Source: Engraulis encrasicolus
Taxonomy: Eukaryota; Chordata; Actinopteri; Clupeiformes; Engraulidae
Length of the DNA: 64,000 nt
Direction of reading: 5' to 3'
Assembly: GCF_034702125.1 (NCBI RefSeq)
Contig: NC_085866.1
Location: 10,620,342 to 10,684,341, forward strand
The position numbers were made by a program, and so were the translations under genes. This document shows positions 1 to 12,862 of this stretch, piece by piece. The notes beneath the pieces were generated by a model. It did no database searches and was not told the origin of the DNA. It saw only the letters and a list, made by a program, of their open reading frames with translations. Within the stretch, counting starts at the first letter, position 1, and every line of letters begins with the position of its first letter.

Positions 1-159
1 CAAAGTATTGGAATAACTGCAAAAAATGTTTTACTGTAGTCTAAGACGGAATGTGTCATTTTTGACACATGTATTGTGTTAAGGTGATTTTAACACATAG
101 TGTGTGGAAAATGGCACAACATGTGTATTATTCAGTTAAAATGCTGTGTTTGACACATT

Positions 160-2156
160 GGTAACACTTTATAATAAGTACCCCTTTTTAGGCATTACTT
201 AAGGGTTAGTTAAGCCTTATTTTACCATTAGTTAACCCTTAGTGAATCACGAGTTAATCATTATGTAATTATTATTTCTCATTTCCTAACTATTATCTAC
301 TACCGTTAGTAAATGGTTAGTGTGTGCTGATGTAACGGTTCGCTAAGCAAAGTTAAGCATGGAAAGGTTTTCACTTTAAAAGTTCCCCAGATATGCCGAA
401 GTAGTGAGTTGTAACTTCTTGTTAATGCATAAGCAATGCCTAACAAATCATTTGTTAACGTTTTGTAAAGCATGGAAAGGTTTTCACTTTAGATCAGTTC
501 CCCAGATATACTTAAGTAATGAGTTGTAACTCCTTGATAATGCATAAGCAATGCTTAACAAGTCATTTGTTAACGTTTTGGAAAGCATGGAAAGGTTTTC
601 ACTTCAAAAGTTCCCCACATATGCGCAAGTAGTGAGTTGTAACTTCTTGTTAATGCATAAGCAATGCCTAACAAATCATTTGTTAACGTTTTGTAAAGCA
701 TGGAAAGGTTTTCACTTTAGATCAGTTCCCCAGATATACTTAAGTAATGAGTTGTAACTCCTTGATAATGCATAAGCAATGCTTATCAAGTCATTTGCTA
801 ATGTTTTGGAAAGCATGGAAAGGTTTTCACTTCAGAGACGTTCCCCAGATATAGGCCTACTTAAGTAGGCATGGAAAGATTTTCACAGAAAAAGTTCCCC
901 AGATATGCGTTATTAATGCGTTGAAACTTCTCAATAATGCTTACGCAATGCTTATCAAGTCATTTGTTAACTTTTCGGAAAGCATGGAAAGGTTTTCACT
1001 TTAGAACAGTTCCCCAGATATAGCTAAGTGATGGGTTATAAATCCTTGATAATGCATAAGCAATGCTTACCAAGTCCTTTGTTAGTGTTTCGGAAAGCAT
1101 GGAAATGTTTTCACTTAAAAGGTTCCCCAGATATGCGTTAGTAATGCGTTGAAACTTCTTGGTAATGCATAAGCAATGCTTATCAAGTCATTCGTTAATG
1201 TGTTGTAAAGCCATAACAGGTTTTCACTTTAGATCAGTTCCCCAGATATACTTACTTAATGAGTTTTAACTCCTTGATAATGCATAAGCAATGCTTAAGA
1301 AGTCATTTGTTAACGTTTTTGGAAAGCATGGAAAGGTTTTCACTTTGGATCAGTTCCCCAGATATACTTAAGTAATGGTTCGTAATTCCTTGATAATGCA
1401 TAAGCAACGCTTAACAAGTCATTTGTTAACGTCCAGAAACATCCATGAGGGGCAGTCACATGAGCCTCAACTTAGGCCTAGGCCTACTGTTTGCCATGCT
1501 ACCAGTCATCACACACTAACCATTACAAAAGGGTTAAATAAGACTTCACTGATGCTAAAGCAAGACTTTACAAACCGTTACCATACATGCCTAATAGTAC
1601 TTGTTAATGGTTAGGTGGTAGGAGACAACAAAGAGACAATGTTTTTTCATAAATAAAGGTGGGTTATCAGACATTTTAATGATGGTTTACTAATGCTTAT
1701 CAGAAAGTTAAATCACCATAGACGAATGATTAATTAACAGTACTTAATAATTTCACAGAAATACATAATGACTGACTCGTGATTCACTAAGGGTTAACTA
1801 ATGCTTAATTTTGTTTAGCGAGTAGTTACATCAGCACACACTAACCATTTACTAACGGTATTAGTTAATGGTTAAGAAATGAGAAATAACACATACATAA
1901 CGACTTACTCGTGATTCACTAAGGGTCAATTAATGTTAAAAATAAGGATTAACTAAGGTTTAACTTTGCTTAGCGAACCGTTACATCAGCACACACTAAC
2001 CATTTACTAACGGTAGTAGATAATAGTTAGGAAATGAGAAATAATACTTACATAATGATTAACTCGTGATTCACTAAGGGTTAACTAATGGTAAAATAAG
2101 GCTTAACTAACCCTTACGTAATGCCTAAAAAGGGGTACTTATTATAAAGTGTTACC
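160..2156. mobile_element. 2.0-kb non-autonomous inverted-repeat DNA element with 8-bp target duplication
   Basis: The ends are long inverted repeats: about 185 bp at the left starting ggtaacactttataataag matches the reverse complement of the last 185 bp. Both ends are flanked by gacacatt (152-159 and 2157-2164), an exact 8-bp duplication as made by hAT-type transposases. A further diverged inverted copy of the end lies at about 1780-1980. The interior is a 114-bp satellite. No transposase frame is present. Confidence 0.75.
345..1440. repeat. 114-bp satellite array, about nine copies
   Basis: The motif gcatggaaaggttttcac recurs at about 359, 473, 588, 702, 816, 871, 987, 1099, 1214 and 1328, mostly 112-116 bp apart, with one short 55-bp step. 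Two unit types partly alternate: one reads ccccagatatgcg, the other ccccagatatacttaag. This suggests a 228-bp dimer. It forms the interior of the surrounding inverted-repeat element. Confidence 0.85.
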
Positions 2157-2497
2157 GACACATTTTGTGTAAAAAAATTGTACATTAATAATTCTTATCG
2201 TAAATATATTTTGAATTTACAATGTAGCCAAAAACTCATCACAAACCAGGACTGTGGTTTGAATATTACACAAAAAATATTTTTTGTTTCTTTGATTCCT
2301 TGTTCTTACACTATTATTACCCCTTTCTTACACACATCTAACAATTGACACAATATGTGTTGTCCCTGAGCACACACATTCAAATATGTTGTCCCTGAGC
2401 ACACACATGTTGTGTCATTTCTGACACAGTACTTTTTAGAGTGTAGTTGCTGGAGCAGGTGGGAAAGCACAGCATCTTACGTTTAATCACTCACCCG

Positions 2498-2695
2498 CAG
2501 TGTTGCCAGATTGTGCTGTTTCCCGCACAATTGGGCTGCTTAGGATGGCCGTGTGCGGGTAAAAATGGCATTTAGCAGAAAAACCCGCCCAATTTTTGCC
2601 ATAGACATCAATAGAATTGGGCGGGATTTTGTGCTTCTAGGCGGGTTTTGAGCATTTTTTGGGCTGGAAATCATCAGCCTCATCTGGCAAACCTG
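2498..2695. mobile_element. hAT-like MITE, 198 bp, exact 8-bp TSD
   Basis: Begins cagtgttgccagattg and ends catctggcaaacctg, imperfect inverted termini starting CAG. Flanked by ctcacccg at 2490-2497 and 2696-2703, identical over 8 bp. Non-coding. Confidence 0.75.
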
Positions 2696-2913
2696 CTCAC
2701 CCGGTCTGAAGTTTCATTACCTTCTGTGAGGGATTTATGGCTCGCTGGTTACACCCCCGCAGTTCACAAGTTACGATTATCTACAATTAGTAATCCACAT
2801 GTGTTTATGAAAATAAATATATCTGTGTGTGTGTGTGTGTGTGAGACCACCTATGACCTTATTCATTTGTATGTAGAATGTCTTCTAATAGCCAAACCCC
2901 TATTACACCTACC

Positions 2914-2914
<1 letters not shown>

Positions 2915-2955
<41 letters not shown>

Positions 2956-3008
2956 ACGCACACACACAGACACACAGACACACAGACACACACACACACA
3001 CACACACA

Positions 3009-3099
<91 letters not shown>
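2915..3099. repeat. (CA)n microsatellite with CACG and CAGA interruptions
   Basis: About 185 bp of nearly pure CA with short CG and AGA variants. Long histidine/threonine or cysteine/valine frames across it are artefacts of the repeat. Confidence 0.97.
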
Positions 3100-3102
<3 letters not shown>

Positions 3103-3201
3103 CTGTTCTGCTTCAGGAAGGCCTGCCAGCCTTTTGGCATGTACTGACCTTTCTCCCAATAGACCAACGCTGACACAGACTTCATTTCTGTGTACATTTG
3201 T

Positions 3202-3620
<419 letters not shown>

Positions 3621-3774
3621 GGCAACTGAAGGGGGAATTGATGGGGAAATTGAGATATTTACTGCATTCCATCTATTTGCTGTAACCATGACAACAACGT
3701 CACAGTGGGAATAGTTGCCTGTCTTCCTTCTCTTCCCCCTTAAACCCCAAACATGGCAGGCAGGGGGGAATAGT

Positions 3775-3887
<113 letters not shown>

Positions 3888-3989
3888 ACCTCAAAGGGAG
3901 TGCACACTCCTCGGCAGTCTTAAAATAAACCTTAACAGGGTTATATATATCCCGGGAGACACATCCTGACCAGGCAGTCACTTCCTCAA

Positions 3990-4097
3990 AACACAAACAC
4001 ACAGACACACAGACACACACACAGACACACACACAGACACACACAGACACACACAGACACACACACACACGCACCTCAGAGAGAGAGAGGGAGTGAG

Positions 4098-4153
<56 letters not shown>

Positions 4154-4215
4154 CAGAGAGACAGAAAGAGAAAGAGAAAGACAGAGACAGAGACAGAGAC
4201 AGAGACAGAGACAGA
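3990..4215. repeat. Compound (CA/CAGA)n and (GA)n microsatellite
   Basis: ACACAGAC units run into CA, then (GA)n, then GAGACA/GAAA variants. Confidence 0.93.
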
Positions 4216-4653
4216 ACTTGACCAAGAGCAGTTTCCTTGGAATCCTGGACTGCTTCTCTTAGAGTAAAAAAGTAATTGCAGAAGAAACAGGCTGTTACAC
4301 ATACACAGGTATTTTCTCTTTCGCTTTTGTTTGGACCTTTTGTTTGTACACAAACGGATATATTTTCTCTGAACACGATTCTCTCTAAAATCTCCAGCTT
4401 GAGAACTGTGGCTTCGCATGCACATGTCAACAGAGATTCGCCGATGATGTGAGCAAAGTTATTTTGGGAAATGCAGTGAAGAAAAATGTCCCTTTATCAA
4501 AATACCCCACTTTGTGTAAACAGCATGAAAGGCATGAACAATTCAATAATTCAACCACCTTTTGAAAGTAAATAAAAAGAACACTGTCCATCAGAATAAA
4601 TACAATAAAATTCACCTCAGGTGATTGGTAGTCACCTGTTGCGGTTACATTAA

Positions 4654-5045
4654 AGGACCAGGTCTGCCAATTTCAATATGCTGTTTTATTGCTCAAGCAA
4701 ACTTGACTTGTCAGTACCCAGTGATTCTGCATTTTTCGGTTCAGCCCTTTCCGAGATCTGAGCTATTTTAATGGGGGCAGATTTTGTTTAAAAAAATCTT
4801 AACATAGGCCTACTCCAAATATTTCCCCAAAATGTATCACTGTCAGTTGTCTGTTGATGTTGCATAACCTTTTGTATGTTATTGGGAATAAATCAAGATT
4901 TAAAAAAAAAAATGTGAACAAACACCTGCCCCCATTACAATGAGCAGGATCTCAGAAAAGGCTGAACAAAAAAATCTCAGGTACCGACAAGTCCAGGGTA
5001 GTGTGAGCATTACAACTGCGTGTTGAAATTGGCTGAACTTATCCT
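4654..5045. mobile_element. MITE with TTAA target site
   Basis: Starts aggaccaggtctgccaattt and ends with a related inverted end (aaattggctgaacttatcct), flanked by TTAA at 4650-4653 and 5046-5049. Internal inverted words such as cccccatta/taatggggg agree with a folded MITE. TTAA targets are typical of piggyBac and Kolobok. A decayed related piece lies at about 30890-31000. Confidence 0.6.
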
Positions 5046-5101
5046 TTAAGACTGTAAGACAATCGGCATAAACACACTCAAGTAAGGGCAGGAGTAAATT
5101 A

Positions 5102-5238
<137 letters not shown>

Positions 5239-5309
5239 TTCATAAAGAGAGAAATGCTGCCTATAATATAAGAATACTGTATGCACTGCTAGTAATTACT
5301 ACAAGTATT

Positions 5310-6960
5310 CGGAAAAAAGATGTGAGTACGAGAGGTCTTGTTTTGCACATGACTGACTGCATGTTGAGATCAAGAGTACTTGCTATGGTAGCCTATATAC
5401 ATGCAAGATGAGTGGTATACAGGGAGATCGAAAGATAGTGGGGTGGCCAGTGTGGAGGCTAGTGTGTCTGGAGTAGATTGAGTTGATGGGGGGGTGGGGG
5501 TTGGTGCATGATTTGAAAAATAATATGTGCGGTATAGTGATTACTACTACAAGTGTTTGAAAAAAAAGATGTGAGAGTGTGAGACCTTGTTTGCGCACGA
5601 CTGACTGTGCGTTGAGATCAAGAGAGCATATATTCTGCATAAGATGAGTTGAATACAGTGGGAGATAGTGAAAGTGTAAGGTAGGTAGGTAGAGAGGATG
5701 GGCGGTGTGGTGTGGTGTGGTGTGGTGTGGGTGGTTGTCTGGAGTAGATGGGGTTGGGGAGGGTTGGTGCGTGGTTTGAAAATTGACATGTGCTGCAGTA
5801 GTAAAGTGTTTGAAAAAAAGATGTGAGTGTGAGATCTTGTTTGCGCACGACTGACTGTGCGTCAAGATCAAGAGCTTCATATACCGTATAAGATGAGTTG
5901 TATACAGTGGGAGATAGTGAAAGTGTAAGATAGGTAGGTAGAGAGGATGGGTGGTGTGGTGTGGTGTGGTGTGGTGTGGTGTGGTGTGGTGTGGTATGGG
6001 TGGTTTGGTGTGGTGTGGGTGGTTGCCTGGAGTAGATGGGGTTGGTGGGGGGGGGGTATGGGTATGGATGGGTGTGTGGTGTGGTGTGGTGTGGTGTGTT
6101 GTGGTGTGGTGTGGTGTGGTGTGGTGTGGTGTGGTGTGGTGTGGGTGGTTGCCTGGAGTAGATGGGGTTGGAGGGGGCATGAGTTGATGTGTGGTTTCAA
6201 AAATAACACAGTAGTGCGGTAGTGGTAATTACTACAACAAGTGTTTAAAAAAATGATGATGAAATGAAAAAAGATGTGAGAGTGTGAGACCTTGTTTGCG
6301 CACGACTGACTGTGCGTTGAGATCAAGAGAGCATATATACTGCATAAGATGAGTTGAATACAGTGGGAGATAGTGAAAGTGTAAGGTAGGTAGGTAGGTA
6401 GGGAGTGTGGGTGGTGTGGTGTGGCGTGGTGTGGTGTGGTGTGGGTGGTTGTCTGGAGTAGATGGGGTTGGGGAGGGTTGGTGCGTGGTTTGAAAAGTAA
6501 CATGTGCTGCAGTAGTAAAGTGTTTGAAAAAAGATGTGAGTGTGAGATCTTGATTGCGCACGACTGACTGCATTGAGATCAAGCGAACATGTAACTGCAT
6601 AAGATGAGTTGTATACAGCGGCGGGAGATAGTGAAAGTGTAAGATAGGTAGGTAGAGAGGATTGGTGGTGTGGTGTGGTGTGGGTGGTTGTCTGGAGTAG
6701 ATGGGGTTGGTGGAGGTGTATGGGTTGGTGCGTGGTTTGAAAAATGACATGAGCTGTATACAGCGGGAGATAGTGAAAGTGTAAGGTAGGTAGGGAGTGT
6801 GGGTGGGTGGTGTGGTGGTGGTGGGGGTGTTTGGGTGTGGGTGGGGGTGGGTGGTGTGGTGTGGTGTGCTGCGGGTGGTTGTCTGGAGTAGATGGGGTTG
6901 GCGGGGGTGTATGGGTGTATGGGTATGGGTGGGTGTGTTGTGTGGTGTGGTGTGTGGTGA
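5310..6960. repeat. Minisatellite of about 250-bp units with embedded (TGTGG)n runs
   Basis: A block containing gatgtgagagtgtgagacct, gcacgactgactg and gttgagatcaagag recurs at about 5322, 5567, 5818, 6270 and 6530. Between copies lie (TGTGG)n runs (about 5703, 5951, 6075, 6415, 6665, 6790, 6940) and cctggagtagatggggttgg-like words. Units differ in length mainly through the TGTGG runs. No frame across it is plausible as protein. Confidence 0.85.
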
Positions 6961-7107
6961 AGGAGGGAGGGAGGGGCGGGGCTAGCTCTGTCAGGATTCC
7001 TCTGCCACACACTGTTGTGATCAAAGCTCCCCTGGACCCCCTGCCCGAGCCGCACTCATGCACTCATCTGAGGTGGAATTGCTCAGCCATGCACATCTAC
7101 ACATCAA

Positions 7108-7440
<333 letters not shown>

Positions 7441-8172
7441 ACACACAGCAGAGAGTGTACATACCTGCGTGATATGTACAGGGTTATGATAGAGCAAAAA
7501 AAAAACCTAACTATAGTCTTCCTCACATTTGATCAAAATAACAAGCCAGTTTGAGAAATGGATAGTTGGCAATGTACCACTTATCCTGTAGGGATTTGGT
7601 AGAGGAAGAAGAACAGATGCCGTGCACATCTGGACAAATGCGAAGGCAACAAATATGTTTGTGTAGGTTTGTTTTGTGTGTATTTCTGTTTGTTTGTGTG
7701 TGTGTGTGAACGCGTGTGTGTTTGTGTGGGTGTGCGTGTCTGTGTTTGTGTGTGGTTGTTGGGGGGTGTAGCAGAGAGAGAGAGAGAGCAAGAGTGACGT
7801 TTGATGGAGTTTCAGCTGATTCAGTAGTTCTAGAAGCGGGTGCGTTTCGGGGCTCGGGACAAGGGTGTTTGGGAGAGGGCCATGGCAGGGTGACAGTCCC
7901 CCTTTGTGCTCCAAATCCTGGGCCAATCCACGGGCCATTGTGGCCCGGCGATCGGGTGGGCCACAGAGAGCTGAGCGTAGGGCTTTCTGATACAAGTGCC
8001 GCCCTGCAGAGAGCGATGACTCGCATGTTTTTTTACTGTCCTCGCGTCTCTCCTCTTTTTTTTTGTCATTCACGTGGCGGGATAGATAGGGTCACTTTGT
8101 CACCCTCGTGCCCTGTATGGCCTTCCACCACTCCTGGAAACTCTCCATCCCTCCATCTCGAAGGCATACAAA

Positions 8173-8538
8173 CAGGGCTCTAAATTAACTTTTCTCATCA
8201 CCAGTCAAAATGGCTAGTAGATGCTAACCGTACTAGCCAAACACACACTCACTAATGGATCAAAGTGGCTGATAAGTTGGTCTTTTCTGAGTGGAGGTGA
8301 AAAATGCACACCAGAAACAGAGGTGATGGCAACCAGAAAATACACTTGCAGGAGGAGAGAAGTGCCGCACACTCTCAAGATGAATGAACAAGTTTTTAAT
8401 GTGACCACATTAAAAACTTGTTCATTTAACTTGAGAGTGTGTGGCACTTCTCTCCTCCTGCAAGTTGGTCTTTTCTACCAGCCAAACTTAATTTTCACCA
8501 GAATTTGGCTGGTTGGCAGCTGTTAATTTAGAGCCCTG
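8173..8538. mobile_element. hAT-like MITE with an internal near-perfect hairpin
   Basis: The termini cagggctctaaattaac and its complement (8522-8538) are inverted. The flanks catacaaa (8165-8172) and cttacaac (8539-8546) match at 6 of 8 bases. Inside, 8344-8465 is a hairpin with roughly 58-bp arms and a few mismatches around a short loop. This suggests a second folded element inserted into the first. Confidence 0.6.
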
Positions 8539-9342
8539 CTTACAACCCAACATCCCGCCATCACCATAACTATTGTTCCAAAGCCAGAGCCAAGGAGGAG
8601 AAAGAGCAATTCATAGATCGTTCATAGGATGTTTGGGCACAGTGCATAATGATAGCAATGTGAGCGTCTGCAAATACAGCGCCTGTTCCACTGCCAACAG
8701 TCAATCTCGAGCCAAACTGAACATGCAACGTTCCAATCACATTGCAGCTTTGCATTCTGCTTTTCAACTTGTGCCGTTAGTGAAGTAGGCCTACAAACGT
8801 GTTGTCATTGTCAAAATAACCTGTGACAGAAGTCACTTTTAAAGCTTTATTTTGATTCAAAGCGGCCAACATAACATGTTATTGAAATAAACATTTCACG
8901 GATATTGGAGGGTGGTATTCTTATGAGGATCCTCTTATCTGTAGGCTAGTGCTTCATCTATTGCCTTTGGTTTCACCCTTACCCTTAGCTAACCTTTACC
9001 CTTAGTCACCATAGCTAACACCGTACTCCTGTGTATTGTTGTAACTAAAAATACAAAGTACACCATCACTTCGACACCTGTTTACACAATGTAAAATGTT
9101 CATTTTTCTCATTCCTGCAGGTACCCCTCGTATCTTGTCCATTCCTACACGGCAAAAAGCTGAATGCATTCAATTTGCATCCATTTGAGTGACATCAACA
9201 TAGGCCTACAGTGTAACACTGGATTTGACATCATACAACATGGTTGACCGAATACTATGCACAAGAATGATTCAGAAAGATTCTTTAACAAGTGGCGTTT
9301 TTACCTTTGTAAAACATACAGTTGTGGGAATGTTGATTTAGT

Positions 9343-9480
9343 TCAACTGGTTTAAGTTTGGCCCATGCCGTGACCGGGTTCGATTCCGGCCCGGGTCATT
9401 TGCCGATCCTTCCCCATCTCTCTCTTCCCACTCATTTCCTGTCTCTCCTCCAGTGTCCTGTCCAAAATAAAGGCAAACAC
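9343..9480 (+). mobile_element. tRNA-derived SINE (family A), partial
   Basis: Contains a pol III B-box-like ggttcgattcc after catgccgtgaccg, then a pyrimidine-rich body (cccatctctctcttcccact) and the tail gtcctgtccaaaataaaggc. The A-box side is decayed. The same family is seen at 13975 and, inverted, at 46915. Confidence 0.6.
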
Positions 9481-9890
9481 CTAAGTGATTTAAGTTTTAC
9501 TATGCATTTCAAGGACATCTATGGTTTCATGTTCTCTGAACAATGAATTTGAACTTGAACATTTTTTATATTTTCACATCCATTCAGCATTTCTTCAAGT
9601 AGATAAAATGGTTGGCTGAATCTTCCTCTAGCTCCAGGGCACAGGAAGGGGTTACATTTACAGATTGCCAGTAGTGGGCCAGGAGGAAAAACAACACAAC
9701 AAAAGATGAGGCATCAGGGTGACATCATTTGACATTTGCCTAAAATGGCCACAGCAGACGCTGGGCGAAGGGTTCGCCTCGCCGCGCGCATGCAGCGCCC
9801 ACCAAACTCCAAGCCCACCCGCCAACTCTCCCTTCAGCAACTTCACCATGACGTTATTGTTACTGCAAAAGGGGTGTCACAGAAAGGCAG

Positions 9891-9895
<5 letters not shown>

Positions 9896-9961
<66 letters not shown>

Positions 9962-10100
9962 GAGAGAGAGAAGAGAAGAGAAGAGAAGAGAAGAGAAGAG
10001 AAGAGAAGAGAAGAGAAGAGAAGAGAAGAGAAGAGAAGAGAAGAGAGGAGAAGAGAAGAGAAGAGAAGAGAAGAGAATGAAAGAGAGGGGGGGGGGGGTT
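9896..10100. repeat. (GA)n then (AAGAG)n microsatellite ending in a G run
   Basis: About 30 GA units, about 20 AAGAG-type pentamers, then a run of 11-12 G. Confidence 0.96.
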
Positions 10101-10322
10101 CAAGGATACAAACTGGAATGCAACCCGGACAGAGATGAGGAGTGGGGGAGAGAAGTGGGTAATTAATTCTTAACATCTCCCAGCCTGGGCACTTTCTCCC
10201 CCTTTTGGACATTTGGAGATTCCTTTGTTCTCTACTTCTCCTGCACAGTCTGTTGTTAGGACAACCGGTAGGAACTGGCATCTGACTAATGGCAAGCTTT
10301 CCTCTTTGTGTTTGGTGCTGCT

Positions 10323-10325
<3 letters not shown>

Positions 10326-10403
<78 letters not shown>
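10326..10403. repeat. (CT)n microsatellite
   Basis: About 39 CT units. It lies about 230 bp after the (GA)n tract at 9896 and is complementary to it. Confidence 0.96.
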
Positions 10404-10406
<3 letters not shown>

Positions 10407-10529
10407 ATGCCTGTCCACATGTAAAACCACTATCCCTCTGTCTACTTCATCATACTCAGAATGAAAGTGCATTCTGGCGGTATTTGAAAGAGGCTTTTTA
10501 AAAAGACCCTATTCAGCTGCTACAGCCCT

Positions 10530-11150
10530 TTATTAACACGCTCTCGTCGGCGGGGCTGCCTGAACCCCTCCACTGATAAAGCGGCGCGCGCACGGAGGAG
10601 GTCTCGTGCTCAGGTAGTATGTCCTTTTCATTCTCGTAGACTGGCTCCCATTGGCTGGTCGGCACTGAGGGGGCTTTTGTTCTACCACTCCACCACCACC
10701 CTTTTCTCCTGTGTCATCCCTCCCTCCCTTTCCTCGCCGTGGCCCCTCGCTCCGCTGTGAGCGTGAATGGACATACGCACAGTCGCGGAGCTTCACTCAA
10801 ACTCGGTCCGGCCTCACCGGCCGACGGGAACTGCCAGGCGGACGCGCTGATTGGGCTAGGCAGCATCCACCTGCTGGCTCTGCGCCCTGTCGGTACAATT
10901 GGTCTCATCCCTATTGAGTTTCCAACGACGTGAATTCGGGGAGCCAGGAAAGGACAGCGGGAGAACACGGTTTTTGTTGATGTCGCGGTCGAGTTGTCCT
11001 GGTATGAAATGTTGCGTTTCTCAAACATTTACAGGAACTTTTCGTCTGCAATGTGCGTTGTTTTTTTTGATACTCAGATTTTAGCACAAGAGGTTTCAAC
11101 GCGTACGAAAAAATGTTCCTCCAGCTGCACTCCGGCATAGTCATGGGTAC
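10530..11150. promoter_or_regulatory. CpG-rich block, possible promoter or 5' exon of an unidentified gene
   Basis: Locally rich in CpG and GC (cggcgcgcgcacgg, gccgacgggaactgc, gtcgcggtcg), unlike the AT-rich flanks. Contains a CCAAT motif (ccattggctgg) at about 10647. Open frames here match nothing I recognise. No coding exon of a known gene was found downstream to 17 kb, so a non-coding first exon or isolated CpG island is possible. Confidence 0.3.
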
Positions 11151-12198
11151 TATTTCGCGCTAAAGCATGGTTACCTTGAAATAGTGATACAGTCCTTTCT
11201 GCGCTTGTCAAGGTCTATCCTATTCACATTTGTTAGGTACATTCGGAGAGAATTCCCAACATTCAGGAGTCAAGACTATACCTAAACCATCTTGCTAGAA
11301 ATGTGTGTAGGGTTATTCTTGTTTTACATTCTAGTCCGCATGCTTTCTCACAGCAAACTCTGCTGATCATTATACAACACTTGTACTTAGCCTACGCTTA
11401 ATCAGTGTATGTTTCAGTTGAATTCAAATGAAGAAAAGTGATGTTTTCTGTGTATAGCCTATCGGAATGCGCCCTTGAGTCTGGTGCGCCTGTTGCGCAT
11501 TTTTGGCGTTATATCGAGAGTGGCGACAAACGACGCACACAAGTGAACCGGACGTTTATCTCCCCTGCGTATCATGAGTCAAGCAGTCTTGTAGCCGTGA
11601 CCGTCCATCCTGAGTATACTCTCTCGTCTGATCATGCGATGACTGAAGGACAACAGGTGCCCCATTCATGTGCGTGCAGCCCAGTGGTCCATTAGATTTT
11701 TAAGAACGCATCAGAAATGCACCTGACCTGAGACCCTTGTTGATGGTTGTGAGAATGCTGTAATAGACAATGTGCCGTTTTAGTTCAGGAATAGCAGACC
11801 CCTGTGCAAATAAAAAAGTTGGGTTCTTGATTGGTGTTGTCCTGTATGGGATGAATAACTCATTTTTTACCAAACATGCATCTTTTTTGCACTCTTTTTT
11901 TCAATCACCAGACGGGTAGCCAACATGGCTTCTTCTTTTGTATTTGGTATTTTTTTTAAATGTGCATCAAGGGACACGCTGACATCTGACACTGACTGAC
12001 TGGTATGTGAGACAGAAGACAAGGCAAGATGGCAGATGAGCCGTCCAAAGCTGCCTGGGCTGCCTGTAGTCTACCGTAAAGGAGAAGGGTGCAGCTTATA
12101 ACAGTAGCCAGCAGCAAGCATGTGGCACGCCACGTCCGTCTCCACCTACCATTCACAGCTGGACACACCACTGGAGCACCGCCATGCATACAAATGAG

Positions 12199-12200
<2 letters not shown>

Positions 12201-12282
<82 letters not shown>

Positions 12283-12286
12283 GTCC
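12201..12286. repeat. (GT)n microsatellite
   Basis: About 42 GT units followed by a short (ACAG)n/(CTAGACAGACAG)n patch at 12330-12380. Confidence 0.95.
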
Positions 12287-12755
12287 ACTCTGAGTGAGCT
12301 ACATGCTTGAGTGAGGTTTGTGTTTGTGTGACAGACAGCTAGACAGACAGACAGCTAGACAGACAGACAGACAGACAGACCGATCATTTAGTGTTGTTTT
12401 CTCCCTTCTCTGTATGGCTTTTTATTCCTATCTGACTGTGCTGAGGATTCATATAGGGATGGAAGCCATGCAGGGCGCGGAGCCATTGTCTCCATGACAA
12501 CCAAGGACAGAGAGCTGGGGGGTGGTGGTGGTGGGGGTGGGGGGTAGTGTGGTTATGTTGACCCCTGCCAAACACCTGGCTTGGCACCTGTCTTGGCTCA
12601 TCAGAGGCACTCACTCCTCTCTTGCTGCAGGGAGGCCGTCTGAAGCAGTGATGTTTGTTCTGTTTACAGACGGCTCGCTGAAGTAACTACCTACCTACCA
12701 GCATCCTTGTTGTGAGGTGGGCGCGCTCCTCTGATCACAACACACTTCCAGTATA

Positions 12756-12862
<107 letters not shown>

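Larger units (their letters stand above)
40..2440. mobile_element. Outer GACACA-rich inverted-repeat element hosting the 2-kb element
   Basis: Sequence left (about 48-159) and right (about 2157-2430) of the 2-kb insertion shares inverted motifs such as tgtgtcatttttgacaca at the left and tgtgtcatttctgacaca at the right, with further acacat/atgtgt words. This looks like one older element split by the insertion. Its exact ends are unclear. Confidence 0.4.

Noticed and set aside
345..1440. Regularly spaced repeats resembling a CRISPR array
   Set aside because: Units are about 114 bp and repeat along their whole length with no unique spacers, and the DNA is clearly vertebrate; it is a satellite.
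5382..7063. His/Pro/Thr-rich frames of 200-265 codons on the minus strand
   Set aside because: They follow the TGTGG minisatellite and shift frame between units.
7507..8073. Minus-strand 188-codon frame
   Set aside because: Half is a CA-type repeat and the rest shows no recognisable motif or splice context.
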